In this document: positions 1 to 10,441 of the stretch, piece by piece
Numbering within the stretch: the first letter of the stretch is position 1
Layout: the number at the start of each line of letters is the position of its first letter
DNA from: Acanthaster planci
Taxonomy: Eukaryota > Echinodermata > Asteroidea > Valvatida > Acanthasteridae
Reading direction: 5' to 3'
Assembly: GCF_001949145.1 (NCBI RefSeq)
Contig: NW_019091615.1
Coordinates: 242,570 to 303,113 of the forward strand
DNA length: 60,544 nucleotides
The notes under the pieces: generated by a model
The model's database searches: none
Seen by the model: the letters and a program-made list of their open reading frames with translations, nothing else
What the model was told of the DNA's origin: nothing
Position numbers and translations under genes: made by a program

Positions 1-1920
1 GGTTCCGGGCCAGAAAGTAAACGGCTGGCAGAGCCAACGGTGATAAACACCATATGAACTTGAAAACAAAAACAAAAAAATATCTGGAAAATGCTCAGAA
101 GTTTCTCAGGCTTTTGATAATTTAAACCCATTTTATGATTTTCCATTTTCTTTTTGAATTTCTGTTCATTAACCAATGACTTTTGAAGATTTTTTTCCGT
201 TCAGTGCTCCCAAATGTGCTCCCAAAATAAGTTTTGCTCTTCGGTACTGCTGTCTTAATTTTCTTTTACAAAGAGAATTTGCTTCACAATCGAAAATGAC
301 TTCGTACAATTTTATAGCTGGAATTCTTCACCTGTGCGTAAATTGAATTCCCTGTACCGAGGGATGAATTTGCCCATAATTTTTATTTTAGTCGAAAGCC
401 CCAAAGATTAAGAAAAGATTATTACTTTTGAATGCGATATGGCGGTCTGTGCGTTTATTTGTCTGTGGGATAGATCAGAGCGAGTGTCAACAAGACAAGC
501 TTATAATGGTTGCTAAAATCAGCCCAACATAGCCTAATTTAAGACATATCAGACGTTCCATTCCTCAAACCGATCCATTTTATTTTACAATACTCCAGCC
601 TGACATGAAAGCTATTACAAAATTACCGCCCCAAAATAAAAATGGCTAAGACTTTATTTCGCAGGTGGAAATGAAAAAAGACCATAAATAAAAGATTACA
701 CCTCAACAATAAAAAGATACCAATTATGATCTAATTAATTCCCACCGATGGAGTCATTAAAAGCATTTTAAAACAGCCTTTGCCATCACTATTTTATAAC
801 CAATTTTATGATTGTAAACTTCGAGTACTAGCTAGATTACCATTTAAATTCATTTAAAACAAAGAGAACAAATGAACTATGGGTAGACAGAGCATGGACT
901 CAGTCACGAAATAAGTTATGATCTATTAAATTTGCAATAAGTCGCCATTTCATTTGGTTATCAGTAGTATAGGGCGCCTTTATCATGATTAATGACTCCA
1001 TTTTTAGGATTTGATAACGAAGAGTGGTATATGCTCGAAGTAAAATATACGCTTCTTAAGTCTGGGTGATTTAATTACAAGAAATGGTCATCACTTCAAT
1101 TGAAGCACAATAAAAGTAAGCTACAACAGTCCCTCACAGTACTACAAGCTGAATTTCCGCGTGGAATTACGACTACGTAAGCGACAAGTAAATTTGTTGT
1201 CCACAGTAAAATATTGAGATTTCTTGTTGAAGCTTCCACCTTAGTACCGGCAAGGGCTCTAGAGTGCAACGCTAACTTTAGACTTTGTAACCAAAATGGA
1301 TAAGATCATTATAGGTGCAGTACAATATGCAGCCACTGCTGCAAATTGTCCACGTGCACTAACGCATATAACGAATGGTTTTGGTTCCAACAATAAGCCT
1401 TTTGCGAGTTAAATTTGAATAAAATCTGGTACACTGAGTTCTTTACATTCACGTGATCATAACAATTGGAATTCTCCATACTAAAGCCTCTTTTGCTATA
1501 CCTCGTTATACCCAGCAAAAATGAGACCGAGGGGTACCCCGCCAACATGTCCAATCCCTATACTCATTCCAGACCATTGTTACTTAACACATCACCCCCC
1601 CCCAAGATGTCTGAAAGGAATTCCCTAGTTTCCTGAGAGACAATGACCAACACAAAGCAGGGGGGGGGGTTCTCTCCGTCTCATACCTTGCTGCATATGT
1701 ACCTCGTGATTCGGGGCAAACCTTCCTTAGGTACATAAGAGACGCTTGCAACAATACACTGTTCTCAATGGAAAAGAAGGGCACAAAGGAAGCAGTCCAT
1801 TCAAGAGATGGTGGTCGCTTAGCAAAAGCTTGCCCCGAATCACGTGGTAAAGCAACAGCGTCTTTAGTCTGGGGAATTCAAATTGTTGTGTTTATGTGCA
1901 ATCAGATAACTCAATGTACC
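1..1920. other. AT-rich intergenic DNA
   Basis: No coding exon, RNA gene or complete mobile element was recognised on either strand. The reading frames here are short, lack splice context and resemble no family I know. Homopolymer C and G tracts lie near 1590 and 1660, and a 15-bp inverted repeat sits at 1705-1844. The right edge is the 3' flank of the minus-strand Ly6-like gene. Confidence 0.6.
1705..1844. repeat. short inverted repeat, 15-bp perfect arms
   Basis: CGTGATTCGGGGCAA at 1705-1719 is the exact reverse complement of 1830-1844, with a 110-bp spacer. The arrangement suggests a small MITE or foldback remnant. No target-site duplication was identified. Confidence 0.6.
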
Positions 1921-1924
1921 AGAT

Positions 1925-1930
1925 TTTATT
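1925..1930 (-). terminator. candidate poly(A) signal of Ly6-like gene A
   Basis: TTTATT on the plus strand reads AATAAA on the minus strand, about 77 bp past the stop codon at 2007-2009. It is the nearest canonical hexamer. The cleavage site itself cannot be seen. Confidence 0.5.
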
Positions 1931-2006
1931 CAAATTTAACTAGCAAATGAGAGGCTCTTAATTAATACAAAGCTCAGGTATCGCCAATCAGAGCCTCCGC
2001 TTCAGT

Positions 2007-2111
2007 TTACATGCTCAAGGCAGCGAGCGTTGCTGCGAGAATGCTCACCAGCACTGCGTTGTTTCCAAGAGAGTTAGCTGCATTGCACTTATTTCCACGG
2101 CAGTAGCACAC
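2007..2111 (-). CDS. gene A exon 5 (last): CxC-x4-CN and GPI tail
   Basis: The acceptor is tatgacag and the entry phase is 0. The exon encodes VCYCRGNKCNAANS, then a hydrophobic tail, then TAA. The closing CxC-x4-CN is the strongest Ly6 marker in the gene. Confidence 0.88.
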   Translation of the reverse strand: MCYCRGNKCNAANSLGNNAVLVSILAATLAALSM

Positions 2112-5026
2112 CTGTCATAAAAGTGAAGCAACTGAACTGATCAAAACAGGGTTATGCATGAGGATTGGAGCAGTCTTTGCATTTAAAAGCCTTTAATTCA
2201 TACAGTCTCTCCCTCCCTTTACCGAAAAATTGTCCTTTTTAATATTGTCTTCTTCATAAGAGATTTGAGAGCGCGTTGGTTTACCTTGTGGATCTTAATT
2301 TGTGACTTGGAGAGTTCAAGAAGAGTTTGCGCAAAGTAAAATCAATAACTGCCGCCTTTGTCGGGATAAAATTGCGCGCAGTTAAACATCTGCGTGTTGG
2401 TTTCATACCTGTCCATCGAATTTAGTCATATCACCGAAATCCGGGGTTGCTCCAACCAGCTGGATGTCATTAGTTGCCTTATCAAGGGTGTTTCCCTTCA
2501 GACAAACACTCTTGCCTGAGTCAAGATCAGTCAAACCCTGAGGTGGGACCACGCAACGACGTACGATGGCATCTACAGTGATCTCACCCACTGTATAAAA
2601 GGGTTAATCAGAAAGAATTGACAAGTACTCGAAGCAGTACTCTGAGTTACTAATCGTTTCGTTCCCGGCCCATTTATCCCGTGTATTATACAGCACTCAT
2701 TTAATGTAATGGCTAAATGCGTGACGAGGGAAACCGAAATCTCAATCATCATATCAACCGAGTGAGAAGACAGACAGTTAAAGAACAACACAGACAGTAA
2801 AGATTTAATAGATACACTTTTTTCAGTGGAATCATTTTTTAATTGCATGCCGTCGTATATATCCCTAACACCGCAAGTCATGAGCCAATTATGCTCTCTA
2901 CTTCACGTTTTTAAAAAAGATACGATGACGGATAAGAAAAATAAAAAAAATTTTAAAATTGGACGGATGCTGCAGAACATTTCCAATAAACTGACCCTCT
3001 GTGATAGCGAGGGCGAAAGGCTTGAAGATCGCTTAACATTTTGTGCAAGGGAACTCCAAAAGATCAATCTAGCTACCTGATAGGGAATCAAATGTGTAAT
3101 TTCCCTTGACGGTCCCGCACACGTAGTCTTTGTTGTCATCTGGGCAGTCGTCACTGTTTTCCTTCAAGACCCATGGGTGATAGTTCTTGCAGTGTATGTT
3201 CTTGTACATATTTGGGAATCGACGAGGAGCATGTGGAAAGAAGTCTAGGTGAACGCACTGCACGCAGTGCTCAGCAGATCCTGTAAGAAATGAACAAGGA
3301 TTGCATTATGCAGTTGTTGCTTGCAAGTGTGTCTGCAAAGGAATTTCTAATTGATCGATTTAAGGCATTTCTAGGGAAACAAAGATTTGAGCGAACATAT
3401 GCATAAGGCAATATTATTCGGTGTTCGCATGACAAAATTTAGTTTAATTTTGGCTGCATTATTCAACCCTTTCTTGTTATCTTAATGGGTATTTGCTTAA
3501 AAAGTACTGACGCATTTCAGTAGGAAACACGGGGTGTTCCGCAACAGTTACAGAAATCTTTACCGTGAGAAGCCACAATATTTTAGGCCCATGAATTTTG
3601 TATAATAAGATGTAAAGAGCTTACGTTTTATGTTTGGATCAACCGCTGGACAGAACAAGGATTATTTAACTGAAATGGTGCAAAATGACAATTGCCACGT
3701 TTGAAATAATGAGTGATGAACAACATAACAAAAATTACTCGCTTTGCATTTCCTTTGAAAAAGGGGCTTTAATAAAGGTTTATTCAACACGAGCAATATA
3801 TATTGCATATGTTCGTTACTTACTGCCCCTCGAACCAGATCTGAAGAAATTGGCATAGTTTATCCTTCATTAGTGGAGCACGAATAATTATATCCGTCAA
3901 TGTGGTGTGGCATTTTCCTGTGTCCGTCACACTAAGGAATTGGTGCCAAATAAAACTTAAGCCCTAGTGCATTTTATTTATGATGCACTTTATGTGTCCA
4001 AAATATAGACCACTCTCATTTTGTCTACCATTTGTATGGGCGGCCAAAGAATTCAGAAGAAACACCCTTTCTAAATTATTTTTATATTTGATCTCAAAGT
4101 CCTTCAAAAAGAACATTAATTTTGTCTCACGAATTGTAAAAAGGGTTGTGTTTTCATTTAGTATTCAGAAGTACGTGTATTATTGTCTGCTGTTCCAATG
4201 GCTGCTTGGGATTTTTAACATTGGAATTATTCTTCGACTTTTGTACTGATGGTCAGCCACTTGTTTTTAGTTTTCGCAACCACTTGTAGAAAAAACAAGA
4301 CCGTGATGTCAAACAGCAGAACCTATTGCGGCTTCTCATAGTGACAGCGCTTGTAAATTGCTTTTTTGCTGGACTCCCCGTATAGGAATAACTATGTTAA
4401 AATTGAAGTGTGGAACGGCGCGTGCCCACTGCGTAAGTTGACAATGCATACGTGCAAGATGCAGTTGTGTTTTTGTCGCACAATTGCGTCATAAAGTAAC
4501 GAGAGTGACATCTTTAGTGACATTAGGTGTCCATCCTACCATTTTGTAGATTCACGGCGAAGATCACAATCAGAAGAGAAATCTGGATGAGGCCTGTAAT
4601 GATAAAAATCGTTATATTTCACATTTCGTTCAAAATGTGCAGGTCGTTTGGAATACAAATCACTCGTCCTGCTATTTTTTTCAGCCCAGCAGTTGTTATA
4701 GGGTGTACTTATAAATCAAACCAGCGCTGACAATGATGTTTATATTTCATTTACTGTTTTATAATTATCATCACTGTTCGAAAGACTTCCGAGGCCATTC
4801 AACATTAGGTTGCTAAGAACAAAACATCTAAGTCGTTTTAGGGGTCTTTCTTGTTGAATTAATGGTCGCTGCGTCCTCTTAGCCCAAATCCAGCCTATTA
4901 TTCATGATTGATTATGGAAGATTCATTATGTTAATGGCTCTAACGAAAGAACTACACATGCAAACATTGTGGAAATTAGGGAATTCAAAATTAACTTAGA
5001 GTGATTGTAAACACTAACTCACCCAT
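2007..5026 (-). CDS. Ly6/uPAR-like three-finger protein, GPI-anchored (gene A)
   Basis: Five coding exons (minus strand): 5026-5023, 4593-4540, 3280-3077, 2590-2409, 2111-2007. All junctions are GT..AG and all phases agree, giving 182 aa. Residues 1-22 form a signal peptide (MGLIQISLLIVIFAV core). The mature domain has ten cysteines at about 25, 28, 50, 65, 74, 100, 117, 150, 152 and 157. It opens with CVQC and closes with CYCRGNKCN, the signature of the three-finger Ly6 fold. The last 20 residues are hydrophobic (VLVSILAATLAALSM), as expected for GPI transfer. The inferred place is the outer face of the plasma membrane; the ligand is unknown. The general layout recalls insect quiver/sleepless-type proteins, but I make no orthology claim. 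The paralogue at 10301-13839 lies upstream on the same strand with the same exon plan. The domain call is strong; exon 1 (four coding bases) is the least certain part. Confidence 0.85.
2409..2590 (-). CDS. gene A exon 4: middle of three-finger domain
   Basis: The acceptor is tatacag and the donor CAG/gtatga; entry phase 1, exit phase 0. It encodes 60 whole codons including VRRCVVPPQ and SVCLKG, which supply two of the ten cysteines. Confidence 0.85.
3077..3280 (-). CDS. gene A exon 3: N-terminal half of three-finger domain
   Basis: The acceptor is tcttacag and the donor CAG/gtagct; entry and exit phases are both 1. It encodes SAEHCVQC at its start and five cysteines in all. NYT near residue 80 is a candidate N-glycosylation site. 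Confidence 0.86.
4540..4593 (-). CDS. gene A exon 2: signal peptide
   Basis: This is a 54-bp exon, too short for simple frame finding. The acceptor is atcattacag and the donor AATG/gtagga, with phase 1 on both sides. It encodes LIQISLLIVIFAVNLQN, a typical hydrophobic signal core, and joins in frame to SAEHCVQC. Confidence 0.75.
5023..5026 (-). CDS. gene A exon 1: ATG plus one base
   Basis: The minus strand reads AAAGATGG/gtgagtt, so the coding part is only ATG G before a consensus donor. It supplies the only in-phase start found for the signal-peptide exon. Gene B has the same arrangement at 13839-13836, which supports it. The 5' UTR lies to the right of 5026 and its limit is unknown. Confidence 0.6.
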
Positions 5027-6300
5027 CTTTGTTCGTTGTTTTTACACAGCAAGAGCAGGCACTTCGTTTGATTGAACCTCTCGAGATTATTATTTCCTTC
5101 GATTTCTTGTGATTTCCACCACGTTACTTCCTGAGTGCGTGTACTGATGTCACTTCAAATTGAACGAGTAAAACATTCTGCCACTGTGTGATATATATAT
5201 TTGTCCGTGGCAAATATTGATTAATTCAGAATTCAAATTGCATTGGTGCCATCGATTTTGGATGTTTTGAGCCTCCTGGTGCCCCGCCATCCATTCGCAC
5301 TATCGAGGAATCATTGTACCCCTTTTATTGAAGGTGTGAAACTTTGCAATTTATGACCTTCGTATATCGAACTGAACAAATGGCGTGTTCATAATTTTAT
5401 TGTTATTCGGATTATTTGCTATCCTGCTATAAATTATTACGATTCATCTAAACCCCAAAATACGTCATAATCAAACGAAGAATATCTCCAATCTGAGAAC
5501 AAGGACTGATTGTGAACCTTTTTTTTGCGGGGGAGGGAATGTGTTCTTATGGAAGGCGAAAAAATTGAAATCTGATTTTTATTTCTGTCTGAGGGTTGAG
5601 GCTACATTTTGGGGCTAGGTGGCCTCTTTTCTAAGCAGGGAGAATCATGGTCCGATTTGGTCCTTTTGGATTCACCATTGTCTGTAAAAAAAAAACTCAT
5701 TTCGAAGCTATACACACATGACAGGAACTCTGGCTAGTGATAAGCCACGTGACATCTGCTAATTAATGTGTCCTTATCACGGCACGCCGTGTAAACCAAG
5801 ACCCTATGAGTATTGTTATTGTCAGCCTATCATTGCTGTCCTCTTGGATGAGAAACGAAGACCGTAAATCGATATAATAGCCATGGAATTATTAAAGGCA
5901 TGAGATGTGGTAGCAAATGATGCTATTATATCTCTATAGATGCATGGCGGCTGTAAAGTTTATGCCAAAAGTATAGATGACTTTTGTGAAAGGAAAAATG
6001 GTTACGCTTCACAAAAACGTCTGTAAAGTATGCCTTTTATTGCATTATGTTAGTAAGATTCGGTAGACATGCAATTGCTATTTCATTAAAGAACATGAAA
6101 ACAAATTTAAAAGAGATAGCAATTGGCTAGTATGCTTCATAACATCGCTGAAGTAGAATAAAAAATAAACAGCGGTTTCCACTGATGGAGTACCAAGCCA
6201 TTATGATTATCGTTCGAGGAGAGACGCGCTATAATGTTATATTTGTTGTTTTTCCATTTCTTGTTGAGGTGACTTGAAAATGATGAATTATGGGATAGGG

Positions 6301-6560
6301 CCATGGGCATTGCTAATGGGTCTAGGTAGCGCTTGTCCCCGCGGAAATAAAAAGAAAAAGAAAAACGTAATAGGCAAATCCGTTAAAATGCGGGAAAAGA
6401 TGATTTTTGACGAAAATCACCAATTTGCTTGAAAAAAATCAAAATTAACACCTCCCCCTGTTTATGGTTTATCAGTTCATCGCCGACGAGAGTTTTACAC
6501 CCCTTGTTAGAGTGCCTCACCCCGGGCCCACCGGAAATATTCCTAGCGACGCCCATGGTT
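6301..6560. mobile_element. possible small MITE with CCATGGGC ends
   Basis: CCATGGGCATTGCTAA near 6301 faces the inverted form of CCATGGGCGTCGCTAGG, which ends near 6560. The ends are imperfect inverted repeats about 16 bp long enclosing about 260 bp. No clear target-site duplication was seen, so this is tentative. Confidence 0.35.
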
Positions 6561-7269
6561 GGGACACGCTCTTCTAGGCACACGAACATCCTAATTATGG
6601 AACGGCATGGAGTGATTAATGACAGTGTAATTCTAAAATTCAGAAATCTTCAGCTGCATCGTTAATGGTGAGGGGGGGGGGTCAGTCGATGCGCTAGATA
6701 CAGCCGGGAACTCACCGCTGTACACAATATAACCTTACATTGGTTTTTAAACAGGTAAATGTATTTTCTCGCATCAGCCCAACTTCAACTTAAACATCAC
6801 GAGGAATCATGTATCCTTAATGATTGCCGTGAACCATTTGGTCAATTTTTATCCATTTGAGGAACATACGAAACAACTACTTCAGCTTATTTCACCAGTG
6901 CTAATTTCAAGCGCATTATACACTCATCCCGTACGTGGATTAAGGTACATATCACCCAATCAGAACCCTAGTTTGAATACTCCAGATAAGTCCCAAGATT
7001 CATCCATGCTTCATCCAAACCTTTTAGTTTGAGCCAACCCTGCGAATTTAGTAGTAGTATATGAACAGTAACGTAATCAAGGGAGGCATGAGGGCTGACC
7101 CTCCCTCCAGCTCGAGGCCCTGCTCAGAAATTACAGAAGGATATTGATTGTCTGCCTTTGTGGGTGTGACCAAGCCCATTGAGCGCTCCTTCAAAAATGA
7201 GTGCTCTAATAACAAGTGTATGCTCAGTGTATGCCCTCGAAGGCTTGTGAAAAAACACGAGCGTACTCG

Positions 7270-7336
7270 GCTGGGACTCAATCCCACGACTTCCTGCTTA
7301 CTAGTGCAGACGTCTTAACCACTCGACCATTGAGCT
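7270..7336 (-). repeat. tRNA-derived SINE head (Ser/Leu-tRNA-like)
   Basis: The minus strand reads TGGTCGAGTGGTTAAG, a good RNA polymerase III A box and D-arm, followed by GTGGGATTGAGTCCCA, a B box and T-arm with a 7-base loop. The anticodon loop is not well formed and the acceptor ends do not pair over seven bases. It is therefore more likely a tRNA-derived SINE or tRNA pseudogene than a working tRNA gene. Confidence 0.55.
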
Positions 7337-7359
7337 TGCTGGCGTTGGCCGGCTGGTTC

Positions 7360-7425
7360 GAATCAGATGTAGCAGCGGGTACCTTTGTGGATGTTTCAAC
7401 CGGGTACCGCTGCTACATCTGATTC
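7360..7425. repeat. near-perfect hairpin next to tRNA-like sequence
   Basis: The arm at 7360-7383 begins GAATCAGATGTAGCAGCG and is repeated inverted at 7403-7425. The pairing is complete except for one extra G in the left arm, with a 19-base loop. It starts 24 bp from the tRNA-like head. Confidence 0.8.
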
Positions 7426-10290
7426 TGTGCTACTATTTCTGCGTTTTATGAATGAAGAGGTATTAAGCGAGCAATCAATCGTGTTTAACAAACCATGCAT
7501 ATTTCCAAGGGAATTCCGAGAACTTGGGGGGTATTCTGTACAGTTCTAAAAATTGGGCAGGTTTTTGTTTTCAGAGGCTAAAACACCAATTAAAAAAAAA
7601 CACAATAATTATAAAAACAAATAAATAATAAAAACAACCTGATGTCCTTGCACTGGAACGAAGTACAATAAGGGATTCACTTAGACTTTTTTAATTGCAT
7701 CTCTAATGTTTAAACAAAAGTAGTCAGTTAATGTCGGGTATTACATAATACAGTAATGAAAAAAAAGAAACATATTCAAATAAATAATAAAAAATGAGAT
7801 TTAAATGATACGTAGAAGCAATTGAATTCAAGTCATAAAAGACTGTCATCAAGTAATAAAATCCCTATAAACGAAAATAAAGAATATTCAATCGAAACAA
7901 CAATTTTCCCCTGGCATGAGAGCAATAGTACGGTTATTCAACGAATATTGTAGAAGGCTGTGGACCGCTATGTAGTTCATTGCGACTGATGGCAAACGCC
8001 TTGATCAAGGCTAAGTGAGGCTTATCTCTCTTCAATCCCCTGTATATTCCCTATTATTCAATTGTTGCTATATACGTAAATGAAAAAAAAAAACCTTAAA
8101 AGTGGATACCAAATTTGCAAGGTCGCAGCAAGGGAAATTGAAATGGTGTTACACAGCATTAAATAGTAGACGAACTCTCCTGAATATTTCTTTCAAGGAG
8201 TTTGAAATTTTGTTTAACTTGTACCTTGTGGTCCTATATTATCTAAAACAAGTTCAACAGTAAATCAAAATACAAAGCAATAATTGATTATGTCGCAAAC
8301 AGCACTAAATATAAAAATCAACATAATGGTAAGGATACTTAAATATTTATAAGGCATATTTTCAAGGCTTTGCGATCAGTACAAGACCGCGCAAGTAATG
8401 ACACCATTGTTAAAACCGTGTCTTCATTTTTACGAATGTACAATAAGCTCTATACACAAAACTGTGGCCGGTACCCCACTACATTATGTTCAATCTTGTC
8501 TGTGCATATAAACAAAGATCTTTCTAAAGTCCTGACACAGAATGCGAATCGCAAGCTCGATGAAATTGATTTCGAACAAGATTACCAAAAACACAAAATA
8601 TGGAGGCCCTCATGTTTCGATCTCGCAGAATCTGTCTTAAAGGCAAAATGACAAGGGGCAAACAAGCAAAAGGGGAATCAACCAAGCATGGACGAATGCA
8701 GGCGAACAAAAGAAAAGGTCAAGTAGGCTGCAGTGAGTTGGATGAAGAGGCAAGGGGTAGCGGACTGCTTGAAAGGCATGCTTGAGCAACAAAGGGATCT
8801 AAGGAAGGAAAAGATCAAAGAAAACATACAATGGAATGAACTGGACCCCAAAAGGGGGTGTGCATGTAATTCCACACAAAAGCTAGGAGAAGAAAGGATA
8901 GCAGTTTCCTCTTGGATATTCAGGCCATGGGGTTGTATGGTGCGGAGGCGTTTGATTACAATTTACAAAAAGAGATGGAGCTTTGAATGTAAGGTTCGTT
9001 TATGGTCTTCCTTCCTGTTCTGATTTTGTTAAGGTGATTTCACTCGAAGTATTTAGCAATTGTTTATGATGATATACAGCTACAAGCCGAAGTTCATTAA
9101 AGTCCTGACGGTAAAGCATTTGACCATGTAGAATCTGCATTGACAAATTTTGATCCCTGCAAGGAATTCTCGAGTAAATGTATATACATGTAGCATAGAG
9201 CGAGCTGACGTATCGTCCGAATTAAAGCTCAAATCTTTGCTGATAAGTTGTGCTATAGTAGTACTCCATCGCTTCAAGTAATCTGTCTTTTCATCAAGAG
9301 CCCGCATGAATCAAAGACCTGTTCCACACGCCTGTTATCATAAAGGAGGCAGTTTTCTATCCTCATCAACAGGACAACCGTTTGCAGGCCAAACAACCAA
9401 CTGCGATCGATACATGCACTTGTTAATAATAGTGCTACGCAATTACAATATTTATTTGAAGGGGTCCTGACCTTGTACAGCCTTCTGGACTTCGACACAG
9501 GTCAAACCATAGATGGAGGGGAAAACAGAATCAGAGCAGATGGGAGGGGGTACACGGGCTATATTTTGCGTAGTCATCCGCAATGGTCGTCAGTACAAAA
9601 TATCAGCATACATGTTGAAAATGATGTGGGCATAGCATGACCTTTTTAGATGCTGCTCACAAGAGGGGGGTAGTTACAGAAAGATTAGTGAGTATCACTG
9701 CTGATATAATGGTTTAGAATTACAAGGTTGGTGTTGTCCATCATTGGTATAATTTGTCCGTCTCTTGTACATGTTAGGAAGCATTCTTGTAACTTGCAGA
9801 ATTAATGGTTACACAAACGTCATGATTATACAATGAGAAAAGTATGGTGTCAGACAAGTTTCTTCAAGAAAAGGCACATGATGCCCGATATATAACCAGA
9901 TAATGAACTGCGAGTTCAGGAGAACGTATCCTAGGTTGGCACATAAACATGGCTTAGTTACACAAAAGAGCAAAAAATATCCTCGTTACAAGCTGAATCT
10001 GAGATCTGAGGTGAATTTTAGGCGCCAAGCAAATATTGTTATCAGGCAAAATTACCCGGCATCTGTATCTCTGCATTGTCCGTGAACGCCAAAGCGAAGT
10101 CAATTATGCATTTCACAACTTACTTGCATTAATTAATATACCTCTAACGTTTATGACAAAACATGGCTTTTTAATAATAGAAAACAAAGACTGTATAAAG
10201 TGCAGTTTTCAGAACACATTACCGTGATTTTTTGACTACCTTTCACTCAAAAACCGATGTATCAGGTTTGAATTAACACTATACTGTGCA

Positions 10291-10296
10291 TTTATT
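10291..10296 (-). terminator. candidate poly(A) signal of Ly6-like gene B
   Basis: The minus strand reads TAG TGGC AATAAA, so a canonical hexamer begins four bases after the stop codon at 10301-10303. That would imply a very short 3' UTR. Confidence 0.45.
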
Positions 10297-10300
10297 GCCA

Positions 10301-10441
10301 CTAATAAATAACGCTTTGCACTATCGTTGCCACACCCAATATGGCGCCAACAGTCTGGAATCTAACGGTAGAGACCCCATTACAGTAGTCTTTGCTGCAG
10401 AAGCAACCTTCGCCGCTAATGGTACCACTGACACCCACAAT
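10301..10441 (-). CDS. gene B exon 6 (last): CxC-x4-CN and GPI tail
   Basis: The acceptor is catttttag and the entry phase is 0. It encodes GEGCFCSKDYCNG, then the hydrophobic tail, then TAG. It matches gene A exon 5 in position, phase and motif. Confidence 0.87.
   Translation of the reverse strand: MVGVSGTISGEGCFCSKDYCNGVSTVRFQTVGAILGVATIVQSVIY

Larger units (their letters stand above)
5027..10290. other. spacer between the two Ly6-like genes
   Basis: No third Ly6-like gene was found, although exons with CxxC or CN signatures were sought on both strands. The stretch is AT-rich. It holds a possible MITE near 6300-6560, a tRNA-derived SINE head at 7270-7336 and a hairpin at 7360-7425. Frames around 8370-9500 have no recognisable content. 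Confidence 0.55.

Noticed and set aside
3622-3660. Possible signal exon of gene A next to a GTAAGC donor
   Set aside because: The frame that would join exon 3 contains a TAA just upstream, and the 54-bp exon at 4540-4593 fits in phase and content.
7270-7336. Functional tRNA gene
   Set aside because: The anticodon arm and acceptor stem do not pair properly. Only the polymerase III boxes are preserved.
8370-9023. Overlapping plus-strand frames of 61 to 96 codons
   Set aside because: They overlap in different frames and with minus-strand frames, and none shows a family motif or signal peptide.
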